A DNA stretch of 64,000 nt, taken from Grammothele lineata (lineage: Eukaryota > Basidiomycota > Agaricomycetes > Polyporales > Polyporaceae). Positions 10,294-22,675 of the stretch are shown here, piece by piece. The DNA is taken from the NCBI GenBank assembly GCA_002150815.3, contig NDFF03000317.1, forward strand, positions 1-64,000, written 5' to 3'. Every line of letters starts with the position of its first letter. The first letter of the stretch is position 1. The position numbers were made by a program, and so were the translations under genes. Under the pieces are notes generated by a model that saw only the letters and a program-made list of their open reading frames with translations, searched no databases and was not told where the DNA came from.

Positions 10294-12502
10294 GCGGAGA
10301 AGGCCTCGATCCTGACAACATGAGTAAGACTAAAGGTTACTCCTAGAAGAAGACTCGCGGTAGCTAACAGTTTCTGGCTTGATGCAGGATCCGACTGATA
10401 CAGAATAAATCAGCGAAACTCAAGGATGTTTGTTGGCCGGAGCTTTGCCAGTGCGTCCCGCACGGCACGCCCAAGGCGGTCCCAGATGGTCTCCGCGCTC
10501 TCCACATCTTCCATTTGTCTTCTTTCGTTTCTACGAGGACTTGACAACCTCTTACGGCGCTTGAAGTTTCCGGGACAGATTCGAAGCTGAGGCTCGGTTT
10601 CCTCTCTACGGGCTCTCCTCGTCACATCGCTAAGGCCCTTGCTCGGACACCCCTACGGACATCCTCCGGAATGTATACACCTCGATACTCTGTCATATAT
10701 AGCCGATATATGCCGCGTGTTATTATGTCTACTTTCCCAGAGGTCATACTACCTTTCGGACATACTCCATTTGTACTCCATACTAGTTGGTGCCGCACTC
10801 GACTGTTACAAATGATGTTTTGCGTTTTAATGATGCTCGTGGTACTGCCTCGGTAAACAGGACCACAATGTTCAATCGCTCATCTTGGTTTCCTCAGATG
10901 CGAGTGGATTCGACAACAGACGAACAGCGCCGCATCATTTGTGAGTATTTAGCCTCTATACTTCGGACTCCGTTTGAACTAATGCGTGCTCAAGCGATTC
11001 CGGCAGGATGAAATCCGTCTCCAGAGGAGATTAGTCATCAGCCTTTCGTAGATTTTGTTTGTCTATTTGCTGGAGCTCACCAACGTTTTCTCCTCGGTGC
11101 CACGAGAGTGGGCGTTATGGCTTCTGGGCCTACCACGGAGTTGCCATGGGGCGCTGGCTGTAAGTCGCGGCGGCGGAGTTTGAACGTTTTAACGCTGAGC
11201 CGGAGATGGGAGCGATCCTGATGATGTTGACTCGAATCAGCGCACACCGGTGCGCGGCGACTCCTCAACGCCGCCGTCAACCTCGAGGCCGGGCTGGATA
11301 ACTTCCCGGCAGCCGCAAGCCTGTATCCTGAACGACAAAGAGAGTTGTAGGTGTGTGAAGCTAGTATCAGTAAAATTTGCGTTACGTTGGCCCACCCGGA
11401 TATTGGTGTAATCGAATCTTCGAAGGCTATGGTACTCACTCTGCACCTTCTGTGAGCTCTAAATTCATGCACTTATTCGAGATATATCATTGACACTACC
11501 TTTCACGTTTCTCCGCGTTACACAACGTTGTCTCGGTAGAGGGCGCATAGCAACGTACTTCCGCCCTATCTACTTGGAAGGATCCGCGCCGGTGACATGA
11601 ACGGGAACGCCGCGCCGTTTTCCCCGCATCCTTTCTTCACCGTACAGGCACTACCAGGGGACCGATCCACAATTCTAGGCCGATCTAACGGGAGCAGAAT
11701 GCGCGTGGGCGACCGAGCACGGGCGTCACGCTCAACCTGAGTCTAGAAAAGATTTATGCCGCATAACACCCGTGCTTCTCGCCGGCGGCCCTTCCATGAC
11801 ACTCATTACCGCTCCCATTCAGAGAGGATGCCACAGCGGGCAGTCGAACGATGGCGCTGGGGCACGGGGTGTCAGATGCCGTCAGTGAGTGACCGTCCGT
11901 TGGAAGCATTCACGCAAATGTCCTCATGTGGCACCCTAGACGTGAGCGTCTTGTCCTCCGGCTCGAGAAAGAGTTGTATTTGAGTGGCATGGAATGGATG
12001 TCTTCGGAACTCTTAGAAGCATTCCGTGCTTCATAGACCAGAATCGTGCTTCGGATCGAGGCTCGGTGGCCGGTCTAACTCCCCTACTTCTGCCCAGCAG
12101 CCGCTCCGTCGGCCGACTTTCCCTTCGCTCCCACTATTCGCACACCCCCAACTTCACTGTTGCTACTGCGCTGGATTGGCGTTCGTCTGGGCGTTGATGG
12201 TGAGGGGCGCTGCAGGTCAGTACATTTGAGGCGTCTTGTTGGATCGACAGGATTAACCTTTGTGTTAGGATATACGCACCGCCCGAAAATCTCTTCGAAT
12301 CATCGGATATGGAGAGGGACCTCGGAGCTGCAGGTACATTCTCATATCACTCACGAGCTCGCACAGCAGTGGACACGATAGAAGGTGAGTTGCAGCTCGT
12401 TTCACAGTTGATTCCAATGTGACGGCTATGTCTCCCGTGTTGAATGTGCGTTGACGAATGCGTGCTCTGGTCACAAAGAACTGCGCGTTGCGACTCCCGC
12501 AG
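10294..12502. other. Intergenic region with unresolved upstream exons
   Basis: No gene is supported. It must contain the start of the gene whose large exon begins near 12503. A hydrophobic run in one frame near 12150-12205, followed by GTCAGT, could be its signal-peptide exon, but I could not connect it in phase. Confidence 0.35.
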
Positions 12503-13695
12503 GATCCACGTCTTCGAGGACTGCCCTGAAGAGGCGACAGGATAGCCCACCAGGTTTTCTCACTAGCTCAGATATCCTCGTCACTATCCCTGGAGGCGGC
12601 GTCACCACTGTGCCTATCATCGTTCCCGGCCCAGGTATCTCCCAAATATTGACCTCCTTCGCGAGACAATCTCAACCTACGGCTTCTCCCCCGCCTCCGC
12701 CTCCTCCGCCTCCTCCTGCATCGACCACATCTGTTCCGCCACCACCGCCACCTCCAAGCACAAGTCAACACTCTCCTTCAATTGTGACGTCGTCTTCGTC
12801 GTCAACACCCTCCGATCATTCAACTTCTTCAACAATCACCTCATCTTCTACGCACAGTTCGTCTACCTCCGTTCAGACGTCCAATCCGGGCACGCAGATT
12901 TCGTTCGATCCAACACCAACAGTCTCTTCCTCTCCTACCATCACTCCTTCCCCAGTACCACAAAAGCATACCGGTGCCATTGTCGGCGGTGTCATCGGCG
13001 GTCTAGTGTTCATAGCCACTGCCGCTGCGCTCTTCTTACTATGTAGAAGAGTCCGTCATCGATCTTCAGTTTCCGCAGACATTCTCACGAAGACATTCCT
13101 TCGTCCGAAGAATCGACAATCCATAACCTGTAAAGAACTGCCCGCCGAGCCTATCTTGCACATCATCGAGGCTGGTATGTCAAGCTGGGATGATCGTTCA
13201 TCGGTCACACAGCCGACTCGCCCACCGTCTTCCGCCTCGACAATCACGCCGTACGTCTGGAACCATACCCGCCTCAACGCAAGATACCTGAGTCCGGAAC
13301 CGGAAGTCCCTCCTTTGTCCCCCACAACTCTCGACACACCCAGTCTCTCCCCTTGTCTCTCTCCCACGTCCGCCCGCTCGCCGACAACCCCGACCAGCAT
13401 GCTCTCGCTACACTTCCGTAGCTCAACCCCTTACCCTGACGAGAAGCCGCTCCCGCATGTCCCTGAGGACGGCGTACTCGATCTACGTCCCCCACCGGAG
13501 TCAATCCCACATAGCCCCACGGCGTCGTCGATGTTCCCGCTCTCTGACGGGACGGCGACGAATGTGACGGATATGTCCGTCCTCTGCTTCCAACTGGCAG
13601 CTCTTGAGCGCGAGGTCGCGCGCCTGCGGGAGCACCAGGAGATACAATTACACACTGCGCCGATTGAGCCGCCTCCTGAGTACTACCAAGAGTGA
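12503..13695 (+). CDS. PPxY-tail single-pass membrane protein with proline tract, 5' end unresolved
   Basis: The open frame extends from at least 12451, with a good acceptor (CTCCCGCAG) at 12502, to a stop at 13695. There is no early ATG, so the signal-peptide exon lies upstream. The exon encodes a hydrophobic ectodomain piece (VTIPGGGVTTVPIIVPGPG), two polyproline runs of ten and eight prolines, a Ser/Thr stalk, a transmembrane helix (about 12973-13044, GGVIGGLVFIATAAALFLLC) with basic stop-transfer RRVRHR, and a disordered tail rich in SP and TP. It ends in the predicted coil LAALEREVARLREHQE and EPPPEYYQE, again a PPxY motif. The polyproline runs sit on the extracellular side. No enzymatic domain is present. 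Function is unknown. Confidence 0.7.
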
Positions 13696-15370
13696 GGGCA
13701 TTAAGTAGACGATCAGGAAGTAGGGCCGCTTTACCACAATGTGCATCTTTTGTAAAATTGATCAATACGTTGTCGTTGTGAGGATCTACAGCGTCAGCTA
13801 TTACTACATTACCCACCTCTCGGATACACTGGATACACTGAATATTGCAGCGACATATCCCCACTCAGTCTTGGTGTCGTCGATAGAACGGTTTCTGCCA
13901 GTCCGACAAAGTTAATCGACATCAACTTAATATCATACCTTATCCTTAATCCATATAACGAATTCTGAGCCATCTCACCTTTAGGACGCGCGGTGCTGAA
14001 CGTGTTCATAGGTGATCAAGTGAAGACTGGTTTGAAGAAATTGTCACCTGTGTGCGAGAGCGTTGAGCTGGTGTGACGTCATCAAGAGCTCCATAGACTT
14101 GGCGCCTAATTCACATGCGTTTGTATCCTCACCCCGACCCCCATCCTCTCTTGGACTATTATTCTATACCATCTACACGAACGATCCGGGAACATAGAAA
14201 TCACCTTGCAGCTCGTCTTAAGAGGCATTGTTGTCGCCATGAGCCTTCTATTCCCTCGTTGTATCAAAGGAGCCTCACTCAGACCCGTCTTGAATGCCAT
14301 TCTTCGTTCTATGATTCGGGTAGGCGCAGCATGGTATGTACAAACTCTCATTATTACAGTACCGGTCTGCATGGTAACACATACGATTGTATACAATCCG
14401 TCGAATCACGCAGAACTCCAGGCCGCCAAGTCGTACGTCACATCACACAGGGATCAGTCCTTGCAAGCACCCATATAGCCAGAGCATGGTCGATTCAAAA
14501 ATCAGAACATACACTGTCAATATAGGCTCTGTGTACGGGCCTTTCATCCGCACTGCGCTGTAACGGACGGCAGCAACGATACTGTCTTCGGTGAGTTTAG
14601 GCCCTGTTGAGTACGGGGTGTCTTCGGACTGTCAGGTGAACAAGCTGGAACCCACTGCATTACGACCAGATGCTCTCTTCACTTCTTCTGGGGTACATAG
14701 AGCGGAGCAAGTCGTGTCGGAAGATTTGCGTACGGTAGTGAACGTGTTCAAGACGACACCTTGTTTAGGCTGCCCACATCCATGAGAGGTGAGTGCTCCA
14801 TCGAAGCCAAACACGGGTAAGTATATCGTATGGACCGGCGGAGTACACGTACATATCACCCCTCAATCTCGCGTTTGCAATTCCCTATCCCCGGCATGCT
14901 AGCGTCCTTACTTCTTACGGGTTGGGCAGTGGCCGTAGGAAGCCGATGGATGTTATAGCATGGAGTCCTGCACAGGCTCGTCGGCTATCGAAGCAAGCCC
15001 AGTGGAGTTCGTCTATTTTGGCTCCATGGCAGAACTTGGTGTAAGACGAACATACCGGTTATACGCTGTCGTAAGTCGCCGCTAGTGCGCCACGTACGCG
15101 GTCCCTTCGAGCATCTCCACTTCGAGGCGCATCCTGACCTTCTCGCGATCTCACAGAACTTCCTTCACATACTGCGCGCGCCGCCAACCCCTATCGAGCC
15201 TACAATAGCACGGCTTCCTGCACTCTCCGCCTGCGGAAGTACGATCGGTTGCGACGGCCATTGGACGTGATGGCGAGTCGAAGCAATGCACAATGGCGCA
15301 AGAGTCCGATGTATCCACGCTGCCTTTCTCTTCCACCCCCGTCCTTGATCCCAAAGAGGTTTGATACATA

Positions 15371-15410
15371 CCATGCCGCGCCCCTGGCGACAGTCAAGGG
15401 CGCGGCATGG
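15371..15410. repeat. Perfect 13-bp hairpin
   Basis: Arms CCATGCCGCGCCC (15371-15383) and GGGCGCGGCATGG (15398-15410) pair perfectly around a 14-nt loop. It is not next to a recognised gene end. It may be a cruciform-forming element or part of a decayed transposon. Confidence 0.6.
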
Positions 15411-17856
15411 CATGGCCTCCCGCTCGAGCCTCGCCCTGTCTCTGGAGTCCGAGAGAGATGCCGACAGTGAATTCTACGAACCCTCTGAATCAGTTCCTCG
15501 CAGGAACCCGCCGTCGGTGGCGCACTTCGCGGACTTTCCGGCCGGCGGGCGCGCCGCGGTGCGGGCTTCTGCCATTCAGATAAGGCGGGCCTCGTGCGCG
15601 CGCGTTCCCAGCTCCCAACGCGTTCCCAGCCACTGCCCACCGACGAGAGCGGCCGGGCGCGGTCGCGGGGCGGGCCAGGCTGGGGCTCGGCGGGTGCGCA
15701 CGCGCGCTCCCGTCGCCGTGCGGGCGGGACGGTTTGGTCGCGTTCTGGGGTTTTATGTTTCGTCCTGACTGGGATACTGTTATGGGATGAAAGTTCACTT
15801 CAGATGGCCGGGTGGCTTCGCGTCGTGCTGACTTTAGTACGCACTTCCGAGTGCATACGGCTCACGCCTTCGAACGACCTCGCGCCATCCGTTCGCCATT
15901 GAGCGGCTCGAGAGGATCTCCCCCTCGTTTTTCCTACGTGATTCGCTATAACGTCCACGCCCACCCGCTCGGACAGGCTCACACTCCCGACGCACACATT
16001 CAACTCGACTCAACGGAAGTCGGAAGTGCGCGTTGAAAGCCTCCGCGCGTCCGGGCGCGGCAGCATTTGAAGCCTGAGTTCAGCATTCAACGTCCACGTC
16101 CGGACTTCGCGATCATCACGCTTCCCTTGAAGGTTCCCAGCGCGCGCCGTTGCCTATCGCCGTCGCCCCGCACGACTTGTCGAACGCTGTGGCCGTGTCG
16201 GGCAGGACCGCGCTCCCACAGAAGTCCCCGGCCTGAGTGGGGGCTCGCACGCCCGCCCCTGGGACGAGGAGTGTCGGGCGCGTGCGTCCATCTGGGGGAA
16301 ATTATGGTTCAAGTCCCCGTTTGAGCGCGACTTTGGATACACGGGGCGGCGCGCAGTGCCGTTGGGCGGGTTTGGGGATACTTCCTCGGCGTCGATGTCA
16401 ATGCGCTGTGGTTGATTGCTTTGGCAGCAGTAAGTAATAGTGGGGACCGCGGCAGTTGTCTGGCAGATATGGCCGTCGGGGTGCCGCCTCCACCTGGGAT
16501 CGTCGAGTCGCGGACGTTCCGTTTCTCGCCGCCGAGTCTCAGCTTCAGCTGAGTGTTTAATCGCGGTCGGGCACACCGCCGGGCGGACATGCCGGCCGCG
16601 TCAGCGAGAGGCTGTCACACTGAGTGTCGGGAGAGTAATGGAAAGGTTTAGACTCGGAAGTCGGACAGGCTGGGGAGGCGGGGCGTGCCTCGAGGCTGCC
16701 CCAGTACGCGGGGCGTTCGTTTATCCTCGGACAAGGTTGACAGCTGCCCGCCGCGGATGGGCACGCGCCGCGCGTTCGTGCTTATGGTTAGTGTAGGGCG
16801 CTCGCGCGCGAGGGACCCTACCCTCGCTGTGTGGTCTAAGGCTTGTCTCGCGGCCCCTCGATCATCTCAAAACGCTCTATAAAGTGAATCTTTGTCGGCC
16901 CGCGGCGAGGTTGGCGGTCCGTACGGACTCCCAACGGATAATTGTTTCCGCGGGACATGGCTTCGAGTTCGTACTGGCACAGGCAGAGAAGGATGTCGAT
17001 AATGCTCATGACACAGATGTCATTCAAGACAGAACTATGCACTTGCTATGGTGCGCTTCTCGCTCTTAGATTGTCCCTACTGGTTGGAAGCAGAAAGACG
17101 CTGGGGAGAAAGGTTGGCGAGTATTGACAGTTTTGATTCTAGTCGCCGTCGTTCCTTTGTTGGACCTCTGAAGGCCACTGCATACTCGCCGGAGTCAACG
17201 TTCGTCCAACAAATACGCCGTAATCGCCAACAGCCCTGCTGATGGCTACATCACACACGATCGTCCGCTATTAAATCGCCAGCCTCGACAGTTCGTCATA
17301 AACTACGCACTCTTGAGCACGCCATCCTGTATTCTCCCGCCCCCGTCGCTCCTGCCACGCCCGAGTGACCCTTTCCTTCCGTCCTCCCCGGCACGCCTGT
17401 ACCCGTATCTTTTCCATCAGTCCGGCCGCTGGCTGGAGAAGACCCAGCGCGCGCCCAGAGCCCCGCAAACCGGCTCGCCCCAGCGCCCACCCGCTCGAGA
17501 ATAACCGCACTGTATAGCACACAGTCGCCCAGCCCGCTCAAGATCTCAAGGCGACAACTGACCTTGCAAGCACAAATGAATGCGGCCGTCGCATCGCATC
17601 GATGCCAGATGGCGGCGTCGCGAGTCGCGACCACGAGACCCACGGGACGCGCTGCGACCGCCACGGCGGCGGCGGGCGAGACCGCACCGACGTCATCGAT
17701 GACCCGCACTCGCCGCCGCGTGCTGTTGCCCGCCCCGTCCTAGCCCGCTCTTGGTCTCTTCGCCCGCGCAGGCGCGGGAAGCTGGGTGGAGCGTGCGGGC
17801 GTACGTCGCCCCGGCTCGCGCTTGCGCAGGGTGCGGCAGCGACGAGTCGGAGTGCG

Positions 17857-17953
17857 GTGTGTATGTAAGTATGTATGTAGGAGGCGAGCGCGCCTTGGCC
17901 GGGGACTCGGTCGTCCGTGCAACCACACATACGTACGTACGTGCGTACGATAC
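17857..17953. repeat. GTAT and ACGT tetranucleotide microsatellites
   Basis: A GTATGTAAGTATGTATGTAG run (17857-17880) is followed about 46 bp later by ATACGTACGTACGTGCGTACG (about 17929-17949). The two are nearly complementary and could fold back on each other. Confidence 0.6.
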
Positions 17954-18840
17954 GAGACTCCGCACGGAACGTTCCTCCAAATTCGAACGCTCGGGGGTAT
18001 CCGGCAAACGATCGGGAGGGCTGGGGTGTGTCCTGGTGTGGCTATCACTCCGACAGCACTCTATTGTGCGGGGGTCTAAACCGTGACGGGGTATCCTTGG
18101 CCACAAGTTATCAGCTATCTACGTGCATGCTTTGGAAATTCCCAGGTACCGGGCAAAAACTTGAACTCAGCATCGGGGCTTCCTGGCGAGTGGGCGTGTG
18201 TGCGATCGAGAAGGCGTCTGGAAAAGGCCTACAATGATGTCTGGGGGCGTGGATCCATTGAACGCCGGGCCTGCGGGACGGGGTACAGCCCATTGAAGTC
18301 GACGACTCGAAAGAGACGTGTGGGCGGGCGCGCACGTTTTTGCTGCTGCTGCGCGCGCACGCACACACGCACCACTACTCTTGAACCCCACTCCCCCCGG
18401 GTGCTGAGCGACGGGGCAGCGATATGTTCTATATTTTAGAACACAGTGGCGCTTTGCAGAGCCACCACCGCCTCATCCTCCTTCAGGAACACCGGTCGGG
18501 GGGACCACGCGGGAAAGAATGGAGGGTGCTCGATAAGGGGCGTGCCGCGGGGTAGGAGCGGGACCGACGGAGGCGGGGGCGGCGTGCCGAGCCGCCGCCT
18601 CCTGTGATCTAGATCCTGGGATAATAAGCATAGCGAGCGCGTCGGAGAGCTCTAATGCGCATTACTCAAGATTAATGATTACTCACCGCCAGGCGGGGCG
18701 ATCTGGATTTCTGGAGAACGTACTGGACTTCGCGACAGAGGCTGTGGCTAACATTCTATAGCTGAAAGATCTCTATCAACAAGACAGGACGTGCGGCGCG
18801 GTCCGCTTAATACCAATATCTGCGCGTTAAAACGGACGGG

Positions 18841-18925
18841 GAGAGCTCGAGAAGAAAAAAAGAGGAAAAAAGGAAGAGCGGAAACAGACAAAGGGAGAGA
18901 AACAGAAACAGGCACAAGGCAGGAC
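18841..18925. repeat. Polypurine tract
   Basis: The plus strand is almost pure purine, with runs such as GAAGAAAAAAAGAGGAAAAAAGG. Weaker purine excess continues to about 19.56 kb. The tract lies 3' of the minus-strand CBM21 gene, so a transcript running through it would be pyrimidine-rich. Confidence 0.6.
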
Positions 18926-19856
18926 GGGGGAATAGCGTTTTGCTCGCGCAGATGAGCGCGCAAAAACGGATATGATTTCCAAAACGGAGACCCAGACAGA
19001 GACCGAAACGGGGCGATAAAATGGTGGCTGATCAGTAAGAGAGGAGAGATGAAATGGGACAGAATATGCATGTGGGGATCGAGGAGGTGCGAGTGTGGGG
19101 TGCGGGGGATTGCGGGGGAGTGGGTGTCGCTAGCTGTACAAATGCGTATGGAGTACGGGACGGTGTGGGGAGAGGGGGACGTGAGTGGGTGTGCATGGGT
19201 GAGAATAATTGACAGACGGACAAGCAGACAGACAAACGGACGGGTAAGGAGTGGAGTGAGGCAAGGCGCAAAAACGCCCGCAGAGATCAAGCGTATCGTA
19301 CATTTCACGAGAAAACGGTGTGGGGCAGGGGAGGGGGAATGCGAGGGAAACGTATGTTGTGAGGGGGAGAGATTGCGGGAGACTGAGGCCAGAACGGGAA
19401 CGGAGAGAAAGAACTCTACGGGAGACACGGAAGCGAGCCGCAGGGACATGTCCGTGTATATATGCGTGTGCGCGCCAGCGCCCGAGCCCGGAGATGGAGA
19501 TCAAACAGGCAGAGATGGATATGGAGATGGACGTGGAGATGGGAGAGATGGAGCAATGCGTGATAGGTGGATATGTGCGGGTCGGGTCGGGTCGGGTCGT
19601 TGAGCAGCAGCGGCTCATTTTGCGGGGAGGGGCGGACAGCGGCGATACGAGAACGGGAGCGATACAACAGAGCAGCATATAATGATAGATAGTGCGCGCG
19701 GCGCGCCGCTGTACGCTGGCGAGAGCGAGCGTGCGCGACCGCGAGGCAGAGGCCGGGGGCGGCGAAGCGCGGTGGGAGTGAGGGGCCAACAAGGAGTAGT
19801 TTAATCCGGCGAGCCAACGTCTAATGCGAAGCCGAGCGGGAAGGAACCCAATGCGA

Positions 19857-22675
19857 TCATCCCATATGCGCTGCGCAGCCCAGTCCCACCTCATCAGCAC
19901 CCTATCCCACTTGCGAAAAACCGGACAGGAGAGTACTCACCTCCAACCATCCCCGCGTCCGGCATGCCAAAGCTAAAACCCGGGAAGCCATACCCCGAGC
20001 CGTGCCCAAACGCCGCCGCCACCTTCGGCGTCGTCTCCCCGCTGCCCACGCCCCCGCCCCCTCCTCCAACTGGCGAGCGCGGACCCGACCCTCCTGCTCC
20101 TACTCCTCCTTGCGGGCTAGCCGCGCCCGACCCCGCCGTCGAAGCAGGCGCAGGCGGCGAGCTCTGCGCGAAGCACCACTGCCTCAGGAGCGCGGCGTAG
20201 CTCGGGTCGCTCGTGTCCACGCGCTGGCTCGAGCCGTCCGCGGCGACCGCGGCGAGCCCGAGCTCGCGCACGGCGTTGCTGATGGACGCGACCGCCGCCG
20301 CCTTCGCCTCGCGCTCCCCGTCGTTGCGCGGGCTCATCGGGCGCGGGCTGCCCGTCATGGGCGATCCCGTTCTGGGGCTCCCGTTCCGCGGGCTCATCGT
20401 CCGCGGGCTGCCCACGAGCGGGATCTGCAGGCCCAGCGCCGACTTCGCCTGCAGCTGGCGGTCGGGGCTGCCCTCCCGCGAGTTCTTCGGCGAGAGCCGC
20501 GGGCTCGCCGTCCCGCTCGACGCAGGGCTCGACTCCTTCGACCTCGGCGGGCTCAAGAGCTGCCCGGGCCGCGCGAACCCGCTCCCGTCGAACCCGTACC
20601 CGTACGCCGTGCTCCCGAACGAACGCGCCTGCTGCGCCGCGAGCGCGCTCGGGGACGGCCCGGGGATAGCCGCGAGCGGCGAGAGCGGTGGTGGGGGCGA
20701 GACGACGACGGGCGGAGACGGGGATCGTTTCCGCTCCGCGGACGTGGGGGCCGGGGGTTCCGGCTGCGCTGTCGCCGGAGTCTGAGTCTGCGTCTGCATC
20801 TGCGTCTGCACCATGTGAAGCTCGGTGAGATCGAACATCTCGGAAAAGCGCGGAACCCTCTCCCGTACCTTGTCCTCCCCCTCCCCTTCCTGCGCCTTAC
20901 TGCCCCCCCTCTCCTCCTTCGGCCCGTCTGCGCTCATGCCCGCGTCCGTCGGGAGGCTCGCGCTGCGCACGCGGATCGTGCCTGGGGGCGTCGTGGGCGG
21001 CGTGACCATGCTGGAGGTCGAGGCCGACGGCGCGACGTAGTTGCTGAGGCTCAGCTTGCGCGAGAGATAAGCGGCCGTGGGCGACCCCAGGCCCTTCTCG
21101 CTCATCTTGTTCCGCTCCTGCTGCTCCGCGATAGAAGGGGAGAGCACCGGGAAGGGCGACGAGAGGCTGCGCGTGAGCTGTGGCGGGGCGGGCGCGAGCT
21201 GCCGCGTCGGAGGGGCGTACGGGGACGCCATGGAACCCGTGGTCGGGGTCGTCCTGAGGGTGCTCGGCGCACTGAACGTGCGTTGCTGGGAATGCGCCAT
21301 CCCGAGGGAAGGCGACGGGAGCGGGGACGCCGCGGCGCGGCGAAAGCCGACCCGGTAGTTCGAGCCGTCGTTGTTATCCCACCATTCGCCGCCGCAGCCG
21401 GGGTTGTACCGGACGACGAGGAATAGGGTGCGATCTGAGAGCTTCGCCTCGTAGTCCTCCAAGCGGATCGTGAAACTGTGGCGGACTCAGCCGGATATCC
21501 ATAGGGAGTAAACGACGATCTTTACGTACCTGAAGCGATCCCAAGCTGGGGCTTCCTTCTCGTCTTCAATCGGCTGTCCGGTTGCGATGTTGCCGGCCAC
21601 ATCGCCCATCGTGCGCGCACGGGGGAAAGGCGGGGGAAGACCAGGCAAGCTCACTACGTGCTTGCACATCACCTCGCTCGTCGTCTGCCAGTCGTCCAGA
21701 GTGAATCTGACCGCTACTGTCTTCTCAAACGAAATGTTGCGGACGAGAATCGTCCCTCGGAGCGTCGGAGGGCGCGTCTTGGGGAGAGCGAGCGTCTCGA
21801 GGAAAACGTTCGCGTATGGGGAGGGGTTCGACTTTGGCACGGGGTTCGACCGGTCGAGCGCGGGGTCGATCTCGTGGACAAGCGCGGCCGACGCGGCGGA
21901 AACAGGGGATGTCGGGAGGACAGGGAAAGGGAAGGAGCCGTTCTCCGCCTCAGTCTCCGTCTCCGTCTCCTCGCCTGGGGGCTTCGAGAGCGATGCAGGC
22001 TTGCCGGTGCGGTTGAAAACGCGGATCGTCTCCAGGCCAGAATCCTTCTCGGCAAAGTGGACGTTCTTATGTTGGCTCGGGGTAGACGGGCAGGACTGTG
22101 CGCGCATGTGCTTGATGGGCATTTCGGAGATGTTGGGCGAGGAAGCGGAGGATTTGAGCGAAGACTTTAAGGGCTTGCCGTTGGAAAGGATGACAGGGGT
22201 AGAGGGCGTGCGGGGAAGGGAAGGCGACGAGGTCTTGGATGATGTCCGCGACGCGAACTGGAGGAAGGGAGAGGGGCCGGTCGGTGGCGAGGACGGGGAG
22301 GATGTGGGGAAGGGGACGGCAGCGGGAGGCTCGAGCGGGGGTATCTCAATCCGGGGCGGGGGCTCGACCGAGGGGGAAAACTTGCCGCTGTTGAGGGAGA
22401 GACGGAGGGAGGAGAGGGAGTTGAGGGGGGAGGTAGGGGCTGGCGTAGGGGTGGAAGGCGGGGCGCTCGTCATCGTGGTCGTTGTCGTTGTCGTCATCGT
22501 TAATGTGGAAGACGGGCTTCTTGTTGAGACGAGGGAGGTGGCCGAGGCCAGCGAAGGCACCGGGACCGCGTTCGTCAGAGAAGTTACCGGCAGAGCGCGA
22601 GCGACGGTGGTGGGTAAGGCGCGTCGCAGTCGCAGTGGAGGAGGAGGCAGCGTCGGATGGGCCGGCGTAGGGCAT
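19857..22675 (-). CDS. Glycogen-targeting PP1 regulatory subunit (CBM21 domain), apparent frameshift
   Basis: The protein should target protein phosphatase 1 to glycogen, as yeast Gac1 and its relatives do. The start is the ATG at 22675. Exons are 22675-21530, 21475-19941 and, tentatively, 19870-19857. Without one base in a six-G run near 22424-22429 the length fits 897 residues. The N-terminal part has a SFSDERGPGAF-like segment (here NFSDERGPGAF) and FHINDDD in one frame; the rest is in the next frame. A KNVHF segment (about 22055-22070) fits the RVxF PP1-docking consensus. The CBM21 domain spans intron 1 (ISFEKTVAVRFTLDDW, then EWWDNNDGSNYRVGF). The C-terminal half is Ser/Pro-rich with SPR repeats and a DPSYAALLRQWCF motif. 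The second intron is less sure than the first. Confidence 0.85.
22424..22429 (-). other. Apparent -1 frameshift at a six-G run
   Basis: Upstream of this run the family-like N-terminus is in one frame. Downstream, the region leading to the RVxF motif and CBM21 is in another. Removing one base joins them and makes the summed exon length divisible by three. I found no GT-AG intron that does the same. An assembly error in a homopolymer and a true mutation are both possible. Confidence 0.6.

Larger units (their letters stand above)
13696..19856. other. 6.2-kb gene-poor region
   Basis: I see no supported gene. From about 15.2 to 18.4 kb the sequence is very GC-rich and open in several frames at once, which reflects few stop codons. 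It contains a strong hairpin (15371-15410), GTAT/ACGT microsatellites (17.86-17.95 kb) and a purine-rich stretch from 18.84 kb. The last part is probably 3' flank of the minus-strand CBM21 gene. Confidence 0.45.

Noticed and set aside
10410..10625. 71-codon minus-strand frame with a charged helix
   Set aside because: Plausible composition but isolated; no upstream exon and no recognisable family.
18748..19900. Two minus-strand frames of 233 and 256 codons
   Set aside because: They read a pyrimidine-rich strand as Ser/Pro/Leu repeats. No homology is seen; best explained as 3' flank.
20002..21426. 474-codon plus-strand frame opposite the CBM21 gene
   Set aside because: Arginine-rich antisense shadow of the real coding strand, which has CBM21 homology and consistent introns.
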